DNA from: Elizabethkingia miricola
GTDB taxonomy: Bacteria > Bacteroidota > Bacteroidia > Flavobacteriales > Weeksellaceae
Direction: 5' to 3'
Assembly: GCF_001675285.1 (NCBI RefSeq)
Contig: NZ_LSGQ01000027.1
Coordinates: forward strand, 1 to 64,000
Length of the DNA stretch: 64,000 bases
This document shows, piece after piece, positions 19,961-27,689 of the stretch (the first letter of the stretch is position 1; every line of letters begins with the position of its first letter). The position numbers and the translations under genes were made by a program. The notes beneath the pieces are model-generated. The model did not search any database, was not told where the DNA came from, and saw only the letters and a program-made list of their open reading frames with translations.

Positions 19961-20191
19961 ATGAACCAGATTTGGAAAAATAAAAATGACTACTCCCTAC
20001 GGGTTTTTAATGATGGTTTTATCATTGTAGAAATGCCCTTTGTTAGAAATTGTTATAAAGCTAGTATCTGGCTTTCTGAATCCTACAAATACAGAAACTG
20101 GACACATCTTGAAGCTTATAATCGTAGATCAGGACAATTTGTAGGAACATTTTCCCGTGATTCGTTTATACCTCCTTTTCCCAGATTTTAA
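19961..20191 (+). CDS. Hypothetical protein, 76 aa
   Basis: A 76-residue, Tyr/Trp/Arg-rich ORF starting at an ATG preceded by a purine-rich GAGAGAAAAG stretch at 19940-19949. It is followed by its own terminator hairpin at 20252-20285, which supports it being a gene. I recognise no family, signal peptide or membrane segment. The aromatic-rich composition (WLSESYKYRNWTHLEAY) suggests a small beta-structured domain. Confidence 0.5.
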   Translation: MNQIWKNKNDYSLRVFNDGFIIVEMPFVRNCYKASIWLSESYKYRNWTHLEAYNRRSGQFVGTFSRDSFIPPFPRF

Positions 20192-20251
20192 ACAGACAGA
20201 ATTGTTTTAAGATCTTACCCTCTTTTTACCGATTACTACTTGGTTGTATCT

Positions 20252-20285
20252 TACCCACTTCTATAACAGATGTGGGTATTTTTTA
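20252..20285 (+). terminator. Terminator hairpin
   Basis: TACCCAC (20252-20258) and GTGGGTA (20272-20278) with a T run to 20285, about 60 bases past the 76-residue ORF. Confidence 0.7.
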
Positions 20286-20360
20286 TTAGTTTATTATGTT
20301 AAATTGTTATTTAAAATAAAATGTTTAAGTTTAAATATTGAATCATTAAATTATTATTAA

Positions 20361-20951
20361 ATGAAAAAAAATTTATTTTATCCCGCATTGTGGGGAATTT
20401 TGACATTATCAATTTTCTATTCCTGTCGTACAGATAGTGTAACAACTGAACAAACAGTAGCTTCAAAAGAGAAAATTGCTGCTTTTGAGAGATTTGAGAA
20501 ACAGAATAATATCGTTCAGCCAATTGCTGGAGCAAATCAAACTACAACCCCTCAAAAGTATATAAGCTATGCTAAACCCTTTGCAGAGATTATTTCTAAT
20601 TTTATACAAAATCATCCCGATTATGCTAAATGGATGGACAAATCTGTCGGAGTAATAAGACTGGATGTAGCTTCTCAAACTTTTGGAGAAGGTAAAAAAG
20701 CTATAATATTTCCAGTAACAGATGAAAACGGAAAAGTAACAGGAGCGTGGTATGGTATTATCAATGAAGAAAGAAGCTATGTTAACTTCTCTTATATGAA
20801 TGATAATTCTCTTGAACTAGCAGATATTAAAAAAACTTTTCAGAATTACTATGATAAAAAGGTTGGTAGTTTGTCATCCAGAGCAATAGCATCAACATCA
20901 AAACTAATAAATCCGGTTGCCTTAAAAATGGTAATGAACAAAAGCCTATAG
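20361..20951 (+). CDS. Lipoprotein N-terminal half of a frameshifted secreted protein
   Basis: A 196-residue reading frame with a lipoprotein signal (lipobox ending FYSC at about residue 22), a low-complexity region and a globular part to about residue 185. The last residues (MVMNKSL) look like out-of-frame sequence. One extra A in the A5 run at 20924-20928 would join this frame to the next one, giving VALKNGNEQKPIDIEEVV and reading on to 21787. It is therefore probably the 5' part of one gene of about 475 codons, broken by a one-base deletion, or shifted on purpose. The base composition is more AT-rich than its neighbours. Confidence 0.6.
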   Translation: MKKNLFYPALWGILTLSIFYSCRTDSVTTEQTVASKEKIAAFERFEKQNNIVQPIAGANQTTTPQKYISYAKPFAEIISNFIQNHPDYAKWMDKSVGVIRLDVASQTFGEGKKAIIFPVTDENGKVTGAWYGIINEERSYVNFSYMNDNSLELADIKKTFQNYYDKKVGSLSSRAIASTSKLINPVALKMVMNKSL

Positions 20952-21076
20952 ATATAGAAGAAGTAGTAATAACAAAGAAGAATCCAACAACTCCTCCTCC
21001 TGATCAATGGGTTCCTAAATATCCCGATGAGCCTTCCGGAGGTGGCGGAGCCGGAAGTAGTGGTCCTGGAACTGGT

Positions 21077-21787
21077 ATGAGTGGTGGTAGTGGTACACAT
21101 GCTGGTCCTAATAATGAACCTCCTAAAACAGATGATTCTTGTAGTAAATTAAAGGCTCTACAAAATACAGAAGAATATAAAAAGAGGATTGATGCTTTAG
21201 AAAAGAAGCTTAAAGAAACAAATGAAAATGGTTATATTCAAGACAAAGATGGAAATTATTCAGAATTGACACAAAGAAGCGAGTCAGAAAATTCAAGATC
21301 TATGAGATTACCTGATGATATTTCTAATTTAAAAGGATTTATTCATACTCATGTAGAGAAAACAACAGTAATGATAGATGGAAATGAATATGATGGTAAA
21401 GGAGTAGATATGTTTAGTCCTGCTGATGTAGAAAAATTCATGGAAATTGTTAAATTTTCATCAGATCAGGGAAGATCTCTTGATGAAACATATGGAGTAA
21501 TGGTTTCTAGATCAGGTAATTACACTCTTAAATTTACAGGAAACAAGAACCAGATAATAACTAAATTCCAAGGGAATTCATTAAATAAAAGAGTTTACCT
21601 TGATTACATGATGAATAATTCCAAAGAATTTAAAGGGATGAGTTTAGAGCAAAAGTTTCTTAAATATCTTGATGAATATATGAATGTAAAAGGAGTGTCT
21701 TTATATAAAGACAATAAAAATGGAACAAATACAAGAATGGATCTAAATGATTCTAATAAAAAAGAAATGAAAAAGAATGATTGTTAA
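21077..21787 (+). CDS. C-terminal JAMM-like domain of the frameshifted lipoprotein
   Basis: The frame is open from 20870 and carries KPIDIEEVV, then a Pro- and Gly-rich linker, before this ATG; a real start here is doubtful. After the linker a helical segment (about 30-55 of this ORF) leads to GFIHTHVEKTT (the two His at 21344-21352) and MFSPADVEKF (Ser and Asp at 21416-21427). H-x-H followed by S-x-x-D resembles the JAMM/MPN+ metalloprotease signature, with a longer spacer than usual. It ends with Cys before the stop. Probably secreted and surface-attached through the upstream lipoprotein half. Confidence 0.55.
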   Translation: MSGGSGTHAGPNNEPPKTDDSCSKLKALQNTEEYKKRIDALEKKLKETNENGYIQDKDGNYSELTQRSESENSRSMRLPDDISNLKGFIHTHVEKTTVMIDGNEYDGKGVDMFSPADVEKFMEIVKFSSDQGRSLDETYGVMVSRSGNYTLKFTGNKNQIITKFQGNSLNKRVYLDYMMNNSKEFKGMSLEQKFLKYLDEYMNVKGVSLYKDNKNGTNTRMDLNDSNKKEMKKNDC

Positions 21788-21799
21788 AAAAAATAAATT

Positions 21800-22363
21800 A
21801 TGAAAAAAATAATGTTAATATTTGGAATATTGTTATTTACATATGCATCAGCACAACGAACAATAAGCTTGGAAGAAGAGACTAATTATTTAACAACTGG
21901 TGATAAAAAAGTTCCTGAAGATGTTTCTTATGTAAAAGATATTAATGGTGTTTTTGATAAATACACAGGAGTATGGAATGGCAACATAAATGGAAATACT
22001 ATTGAATTTAGATTCAATAAAATTACAGTAGGAGATAATTCTTTTAAAAGAGATAAGGTTATAGCTAGAATTTTTGCTAAAGATGTTAATGGTAATGTTT
22101 TATATAATACTTTAAATGATTCTGATAGTAAAGCATTTCAAGGCGTTGATTTTTCAAAAAACATGAAAATTTATTCAATGATATATGAAGGACCTAAATC
22201 AATTGACTGCAATGAAGTTGGATTTATATATATATTAAATAATAATGGAGTCTTGAGACTCAAGTTTATAGCAGATACTGACATGTTGAAAGCAAATCAA
22301 TGCCCTCAAGGTTATAAATTCTTAATTCCGGACGATACTACAATAACATTAACAAAACAATGA
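21800..22363 (+). CDS. Small secreted protein, DUF6705-like
   Basis: A 187-residue protein with a signal peptide ending near TYASAQ. The rest is beta-rich: a YTGVWNGNINGNTIEFRFNKI opening and a GFIYILNNNGVLRLKF strand pair, with two cysteines. It resembles the DUF6705 family of flavobacterial secreted proteins, an assignment from memory of general pattern. It starts 12 bp after the JAMM-like frame and ends in a strong terminator, so the two form one unit. The role is unknown; a binding partner or inhibitor of the neighbour is one possibility. Confidence 0.65.
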   Translation: MKKIMLIFGILLFTYASAQRTISLEEETNYLTTGDKKVPEDVSYVKDINGVFDKYTGVWNGNINGNTIEFRFNKITVGDNSFKRDKVIARIFAKDVNGNVLYNTLNDSDSKAFQGVDFSKNMKIYSMIYEGPKSIDCNEVGFIYILNNNGVLRLKFIADTDMLKANQCPQGYKFLIPDDTTITLTKQ

Positions 22364-22402
22364 TTTTCAAGGATACCCCGACTAACCTCGGATTTTTGTT
22401 TC

Positions 22403-22436
22403 AATACCTATTCTTTTATGAATAGGTATTTTTTTT
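22403..22436 (+). terminator. Terminator after the lipoprotein/DUF6705-like unit
   Basis: AATACCTATTC (22403-22413) and GAATAGGTATT (22420-22430) with a long T tract: an 11-bp perfect stem. Confidence 0.88.
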
Positions 22437-22563
22437 GTTAAAATCCTGCTCTGATCGTATTTTGATCTTAAATTTTATTAATACTGAATTATATCCTACC
22501 AATTTATTTAATTATGGGATGATTTTTTATCTATATTCGGCGTCCTTTTTGAATTGTTAAAAA

Positions 22564-22932
22564 ATGTTAATAAAATACCACATGAAAAAGTATAATCAGC
22601 TGACTATGCAACAAAGGATTCTTATATCCTTCCTTATTAAAAAAAACAAATCTCAAAGTTACATTGCTAAAGAATTAGGCGTACATCCCTCTACTGTATG
22701 TAGAGAGCTAAAGCGTAATAAAACCTCAAAGGGACGCTATAATTATAATCTGGCTCAATCCTTTTCAGAAGACCGCAGAGTATCTAAAAAACGATACACT
22801 AAATTTACAGATGATGTAAAAGCTTTTGTAGAAAGAAAGATTAAAAAACGTTGGTCTCCTGAACAAATAACAGATTACTGCCGTGTTAACTCTATTCCCA
22901 TGGTTAGCCATGAAAGAAATTATATTAAATAA
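22564..22932 (+). pseudogene. IS30-family transposase remnant (N-terminal part)
   Basis: The 122-residue frame has the IS30 N-terminal helix-turn-helix (YNQLTMQQRILISFLI, SYIAKELGVHPSTVCRELKRN), then KKRWSPEQITDY and VSHERNYIK followed by a stop. Complete IS30 transposases are roughly 320-350 residues, with the DDE catalytic core after VSHER. That whole core is missing here. The likely start is the ATG at 22582 (MKKYNQLT). No intact terminal inverted repeats were recognised. A decayed insertion beside the AT-rich lipoprotein patch. Confidence 0.85.
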
Positions 22933-22998
22933 AAACTAATGCTACATATCTGAAAAATCACTAAATTTCTAAGTTAAAAATCAAGATCCATTATTAGC

Positions 22999-25395
22999 AT
23001 GAAAAACAGAATTATACTTTCAGTCTGTCTATCTTTCATTTACAATATAAAAGCACAAAGTAAAATTGATCAGGCAATACAAGTACTTGATCAAAAGTAT
23101 TCTCAGGAAAAAGTTTATCTTCTTTTTGATAAAGAGAAATATGTTTCAGGAGAGAATATGTGGTTCAAAGCATTTGTCTTTGATGGCTATAACCGATCCA
23201 CAATATCATCTTCCTTATTTGTTGAACTGTATGACAGCAATAAAAGTATAATTGCCAAAAAGGTATTTCCTATCAATAATGGTGAGGGTAACGGCAGCAT
23301 TAATCTTTCTGAAAAACTAAAAGAGGATGTTTATTTCGTGAGGGCCTATACGACATGGATGGCCAATTTTAGTGAGGACTTCCAGCTTGTACAGCCTGTT
23401 CCGGTATACAATCCTGCATCTCCGCAAAGACTGGTTATCAATAAGGATTCCAAATGGACGGCTAAGGCCTATCCTGAAGGCGGAACCTTTATAGAAAATC
23501 TTCCTACCAAATTCGCTGTAAGACTTCAAACCGAAGGCACTCCTCCATCCGAATGGCATGGTTATGTAACAGACAAAGATAATCCTGCTGAAAAAATTAT
23601 CAGCTTCAAAGGATTGGATCAGAATGTAGGAGTATTCAACCTTACTCCCAAAAAAGGAAAGACATACCAAATCGTTGTTGAAGATAATAACGGCGTAAAA
23701 CAAAATATTGATTTGCCTGTAGCCAAAGATACTGGTGTACATATACAAATAGCCAATACAGCGAAAGGTATTCAGTATACATTGAAAAGCAATAATCTTT
23801 CGGGATTGAAAGACTATAAAGTTATTGGTACTGTCAGTAATTTACTGGCCTATAAAGCCAATATCAGCATCAATAATAAAGAAGCTTCAAGTACCATCCC
23901 ATCTTCTATCAGTAATAAAATGAATGGTATACTACAGTTGGCTGTATTTGACGAAAAAGAGAATCTTGTTGCTCAAAGATTATGTTTCATTGATCCTTCA
24001 CAGCTACATGTAACTCAGCCCACCGTTTCATATTCACAAGCTGATAAAACACCACGTGCATACAATACAATTGAAATTCCGCCCCAGGAAAATTATTCCA
24101 ATTATACCGTGGTTGTCCGGGATGATGCTAAAAACACTGAGAAAAATAACATTTTAAGTGCTTTATGGCTTACTGGTGATTTCTCTTCAAAAATAACCGC
24201 ACCGGCACAGTATTTCACTAAAAATGCAAATACAGAAGCTCTGGATGGTCTTCTGATTTCTGAAAAATGGAATCGTTTTGACTGGAATGCTGTAATGGCA
24301 GGAAGAACACCTGATATAAAATACAAACCTGAGCCTTATTTTTCTTACAGAGGAAAATTGACAGTCAACAGCAGACCTCTTCCAAATACTTCTGCAAACC
24401 TGATATTCAAAACGCTTGACAACACAGTAATTAATGAAGTACAAACCGATGATGGAGGTTATTTCATGTTAAATAATATAAATACTGATGAACCTATAAA
24501 AGTCACCTATTTTTTAAATACTTTAAACAAAGCAGCTAGTAATCCTCCCAATCTTAGAATAGCTTTTGAACCAACTGTTGATTTTGTTACCTACAGAAGT
24601 TCATTACCTGCTACACAATACCATCTGGAAGACCGCCAGGCTGCAAATGATACTCCTGCACCGGAAATAGCCCGTGCAATAGCTAACAAAAAGAATCAGA
24701 AGCTTATACATGACAATGAAATTCTGATCAAAGAAGTACAATTAAAAGCTAAAAAGAGAGACGAGAAGAGAATACTTAATGACAAATTGAGTAGCGGAAT
24801 ATTTAGAAGTATGAATGAACAGGTATTCGATCTCGTGAATGAAAATCAGGATGCACAAGGCTCTCAAAATATATTACAATGGTTACAAGGTAAAGTTGCC
24901 GGATTAACTTTCCAAATGGATACTGGTGGAAATTACGTACCATATATGAGAGGGGGGAAAGCTGCATTATACCTTGATGAAGTTCCTATGGATGCCAGCA
25001 TGATCAATAGTACACCTGTAAGTAATATTGCCATGGTAAAAGTTATCAAAGGATCCGGACTGCTTGGAAATGCTGTTGCTATATATACACGGAGAGGAGA
25101 TATCCAACCCGCTACTCCAACCGTAAAAGATCCTTTTATGGATAATACTGCAACTATTTTAGGTTATGATAAAGTAGCAGAATTCTATAACCCGGATTAC
25201 AGCAAAGAAGCCTATAAAAGTATTCCGAATGACACGCGTGATGTGTTATACTGGAATCCTGATTTAAAAGCTCAGGAAAAAGCTCCTTCTGCAATACAGT
25301 TTTATAATAATGATACCCCGAAAAATTATCAGGTTATTATTATAGGTTTTGATAAAGATGACAAACCTTTATACTATAACGGGACAATGCCATAA
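22999..25395 (+). CDS. Secreted MG2-domain / TonB-receptor plug-domain protein
   Basis: A 798-residue protein with a signal peptide (about 1-20). An N-terminal macroglobulin-like MG2 domain (about 35-115; KVYLLFDKEKYVSGENMWFKAFVF) is followed by several beta-sandwich segments. A carboxypeptidase-regulatory-like domain follows (about 455-500), and a plug-like domain near 630-705 (LQWLQGKVAGLTFQ, YMRGGKAALYLDEVP, VKVIKGSGLLGNAVAIYTRRGD). It has no barrel, so it is not a transporter by itself. Related proteins are common in Flavobacteriia and of unknown role. It converges on arsC with a shared terminator. Confidence 0.85.
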   Translation: MKNRIILSVCLSFIYNIKAQSKIDQAIQVLDQKYSQEKVYLLFDKEKYVSGENMWFKAFVFDGYNRSTISSSLFVELYDSNKSIIAKKVFPINNGEGNGSINLSEKLKEDVYFVRAYTTWMANFSEDFQLVQPVPVYNPASPQRLVINKDSKWTAKAYPEGGTFIENLPTKFAVRLQTEGTPPSEWHGYVTDKDNPAEKIISFKGLDQNVGVFNLTPKKGKTYQIVVEDNNGVKQNIDLPVAKDTGVHIQIANTAKGIQYTLKSNNLSGLKDYKVIGTVSNLLAYKANISINNKEASSTIPSSISNKMNGILQLAVFDEKENLVAQRLCFIDPSQLHVTQPTVSYSQADKTPRAYNTIEIPPQENYSNYTVVVRDDAKNTEKNNILSALWLTGDFSSKITAPAQYFTKNANTEALDGLLISEKWNRFDWNAVMAGRTPDIKYKPEPYFSYRGKLTVNSRPLPNTSANLIFKTLDNTVINEVQTDDGGYFMLNNINTDEPIKVTYFLNTLNKAASNPPNLRIAFEPTVDFVTYRSSLPATQYHLEDRQAANDTPAPEIARAIANKKNQKLIHDNEILIKEVQLKAKKRDEKRILNDKLSSGIFRSMNEQVFDLVNENQDAQGSQNILQWLQGKVAGLTFQMDTGGNYVPYMRGGKAALYLDEVPMDASMINSTPVSNIAMVKVIKGSGLLGNAVAIYTRRGDIQPATPTVKDPFMDNTATILGYDKVAEFYNPDYSKEAYKSIPNDTRDVLYWNPDLKAQEKAPSAIQFYNNDTPKNYQVIIIGFDKDDKPLYYNGTMP

Positions 25396-25410
25396 TCCCT
25401 AATACTATAA

Positions 25411-25443
25411 AAAAGGACTGAAGAAATACTCTTCAGTCCTTTT
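25411..25443. terminator. Bidirectional terminator
   Basis: AAAAGGACTGAAGA (25411-25424) and its complement (25430-25443), a 14-bp perfect stem with a 5-base loop and A/T tracts on both sides. It lies between the convergent MG2/plug gene and arsC. Confidence 0.85.
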
Positions 25444-25467
25444 GCTTTTTTATATAAATAGCTTAGA

Positions 25468-25815
25468 TTATTTTAGAAAATCTACTATATTTTCCAATGG
25501 TCTTCCGATAACAGCTTTATTATCTCTTATAACAACAGGTCTTTGGATTAGCGTTGGATTATCCACCAAGACATTAACCCAATCTTCTTCATCTAATTCC
25601 TGTCCTGCATATTTTTCTTTAAATAGTGCATCGCTTTTTCTCACCAAATCTTCTGCTTTCATCCCAAGCTTTTGCAGTACTGATGTTACTTCTTGCTTAT
25701 TCAATGGATTCTGAATAATATTAATAAGTTCAAAACCTATATTCTGATTTTCCAGATACTGTAATGCTTCTCTGGATTTAGAACATCTGCTGTTATGTAA
25801 GATTTGTATTCCCAT
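25468..25815 (-). CDS. arsC: ArsC-family arsenate reductase (glutaredoxin type)
   Basis: A 115-residue ArsC/Spx-fold protein. Cys11 in HNSRCSKSR is the catalytic cysteine, with the arginines in VRKSDALF, IQRPVV and IGRPLE at the spacing expected of ArsC. There is no ars operon around it, so the in vivo substrate may be something else; many Bacteroidota copies are annotated ArsC by fold only. It follows the deoxynucleoside kinase gene by 14 bp. Confidence 0.85.
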   Translation of the reverse strand: MGIQILHNSRCSKSREALQYLENQNIGFELINIIQNPLNKQEVTSVLQKLGMKAEDLVRKSDALFKEKYAGQELDEEDWVNVLVDNPTLIQRPVVIRDNKAVIGRPLENIVDFLK

Positions 25816-25829
25816 TGCCTGGTTAAATT

Positions 25830-26444
25830 TTAGAATAAACCATTCAGGTTACTGTCAATACTATCTAAGATAAAACCAAAGTCTTCTGGCTTCTCAACAA
25901 AGTCAATATCATTAACATCTATAATAAGCAGTTTTCCTTCATCATAACCTTTGATCCATTTCTCGTACTTATCATTCAGTTTCGAAAGATAATCGATACT
26001 GATTCCGGCTTCGTAGTCTCTGCCTCTTTTTGCAATCTGAGCAACAAGTTTAGAGATATCTGCTCTTAAATAAATCAATAAATCCGGAGCTGATACAAAA
26101 GTTTTCATCAGATTGAATACTGACTTATAGTTATTAAAATCTCTTTCGGTTAAAAGCCCCATATCGTTAAGGTTTTCAGCAAATATATGAGCATCTTCAT
26201 AGATCGTTCTGTCCTGAATAACATTCTTACCACTCTCACGGATTTCTTTAATTTGTTTAAAGCGACTTCCTAAGAAGTAAATCTGAAGATTAAACGCCCA
26301 TTTAGCCATGTCGTGGTAGAAATCATCCAGATATGGATTGTGATCTACATCTTCAAACTGCGCTTCCCATCCATAATGTTTAGCCAACATCGTTGTGAGC
26401 GTGGTTTTTCCAGCCCCTATATTTCCTGTTACCGCAATGTGCAT
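25830..26444 (-). CDS. Deoxynucleoside kinase
   Basis: Phosphorylates deoxynucleosides for nucleotide salvage. The 204-residue protein has a P-loop (GNIGAGKTT, residues 7-15), the IQDRTIYEDAHIF motif with the Asp-Arg pair, and a lid-like RGRDYE segment typical of the dNK/dGK family. The base specificity cannot be assigned. It is the first gene of a two-gene unit with arsC. Confidence 0.92.
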   Translation of the reverse strand: MHIAVTGNIGAGKTTLTTMLAKHYGWEAQFEDVDHNPYLDDFYHDMAKWAFNLQIYFLGSRFKQIKEIRESGKNVIQDRTIYEDAHIFAENLNDMGLLTERDFNNYKSVFNLMKTFVSAPDLLIYLRADISKLVAQIAKRGRDYEAGISIDYLSKLNDKYEKWIKGYDEGKLLIIDVNDIDFVEKPEDFGFILDSIDSNLNGLF

Positions 26445-26550
26445 ATCTTATTTTTTTCGAGGTGTAAAGATAAAGCTTGTTTGGCTCGATTGCAAACCCA
26501 TTTTGAAAACAATGACTAAAGTCCGGAATTCCATTGTGTAGGATGTATAC

Positions 26551-26892
26551 TTACGATTTATTACTTTTTTCCAGCAATACTTCTCCCCATTCATTAAGCT
26601 GCCACAGTACCTTTACCAAATCTTCACCAAGAGGTGTAAGGGAATACTCCACACGTGGTGGCAACTCAGGATAGGAAATTTTTGTTAAAAGACCTGCTGA
26701 TTCCATTTCTTTAAGCTGCTGATTAAGAACGCGTCTGTCTACTTTACCAATTCCTTTGATAAATTCACTGGGACGTTTTTTACCTTCATTAATCTGCCAA
26801 ACGATAGGGATTTTCCATTTTCCGCTTATTGCATTTACTGCAAATTCAAGTGGACATATTTTTTCTTCTATCGCTCTTTCCTTTGTATTCAT
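26551..26892 (-). CDS. HxlR-family (winged-helix) transcriptional regulator
   Basis: A 113-residue HxlR regulator with SGKWKIPIVWQI, RRVLNQQLKEMESAGLL and PRVEYSLTPLGEDL. I use the ATG at 26892; a TTG further up would add ten residues. A conserved-type cysteine near the N-terminus (Cys13 in KICPLEF) matches the thiol-sensing position of redox-responsive HxlR regulators such as YodB and QorR. It is divergent from a peroxiredoxin-like gene, with two small inverted repeats in the shared intergenic region, which fits oxidative or electrophile control of that gene. Confidence 0.88.
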   Translation of the reverse strand: MNTKERAIEEKICPLEFAVNAISGKWKIPIVWQINEGKKRPSEFIKGIGKVDRRVLNQQLKEMESAGLLTKISYPELPPRVEYSLTPLGEDLVKVLWQLNEWGEVLLEKSNKS

Positions 26893-26984
26893 AAAATTGA
26901 CTTTTTTATCCCATAGGGACAAATTTATGCGTTATTGCCTATCTCCGGATAGTTATAAATCTTTGCAAAATTAAATAAAATCAT

Positions 26985-27620
26985 ATGGATATTTTAGCAA
27001 AAAACATTGCTCAATTCAACGAAGTATTAGCATCTCAAATTCCTGCAGAAACATTACAGGCTTTTCAAAGATCTGTTCAGGATTTGGAAGAGAAACAAAC
27101 CGGAAGTAAAAGTCTTAAAATTGGAGAAAGATTTCCGGATTTTCAACTTTCCAATTTTGACGGACATACGTATTCTTTAAAAGATCTGTTAAAAAACAAA
27201 CTAGTGATCGCCTTTCTCAGAGGAAGCTGGTGCCCTTACTGCAACCTGGAAATCCAAGCACTACAAAATGAACTTCACCAGTTTAAAGCAAAAGATGCAA
27301 ATCTGATTGTCATTACACCACAACCATCGAGTATTAATGCTGAATGGCAGCAACAGCAAAATGCTGAATTTGAAATTTTATCGGATAAAGGTAATCTACT
27401 CGCTAAAAAATTGGGAATCGATATTGAGCTACAAGAGTTTGTTATTCCTCATTATAAAGCCATGGGAATAGACTTACTTCAAATTAATCAGACAGAACAA
27501 TACTCTTTGCCAATCCCTGCTGTTTACGTTCTCGATTCTCATGCTACTATAACTTATAAATTTGTGAACCCTGATTATATGAAACGTGTTAATATAGAAG
27601 AATTATTAAATCAGCTCTAG
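26985..27620 (+). CDS. Peroxiredoxin-like (AhpC/TSA family) protein
   Basis: A 211-residue thioredoxin-fold protein. A helical N-terminal extension (about 1-45) precedes an AhpC/TSA domain with RGSWCPYCN (Cys83, Cys86). The CxxC is more typical of thiol-disulphide proteins and PrxQ/alkyl-hydroperoxide-like enzymes than of classical 2-Cys peroxiredoxins. It probably reduces peroxides or disulphides in the cytoplasm; no signal peptide is seen. It is divergent from the HxlR gene. Confidence 0.87.
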   Translation: MDILAKNIAQFNEVLASQIPAETLQAFQRSVQDLEEKQTGSKSLKIGERFPDFQLSNFDGHTYSLKDLLKNKLVIAFLRGSWCPYCNLEIQALQNELHQFKAKDANLIVITPQPSSINAEWQQQQNAEFEILSDKGNLLAKKLGIDIELQEFVIPHYKAMGIDLLQINQTEQYSLPIPAVYVLDSHATITYKFVNPDYMKRVNIEELLNQL

Positions 27621-27655
27621 ACTAAAGCCTCAAAGCCAATTTGCTATGAGCAGAA

Positions 27656-27689
27656 AAAATTAAAGTAAGCTTTCGCTTACTTTAATTTT
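27656..27689. terminator. Bidirectional terminator containing a stop codon
   Basis: AAAATTAAAGTAAGC (27656-27670), TTTC loop, and the exact complement (27675-27689): a 15-bp perfect stem. The stop codon of the minus-strand glutaminyl cyclase (27677-27679) lies inside the right arm. It terminates both convergent genes. Confidence 0.85.
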
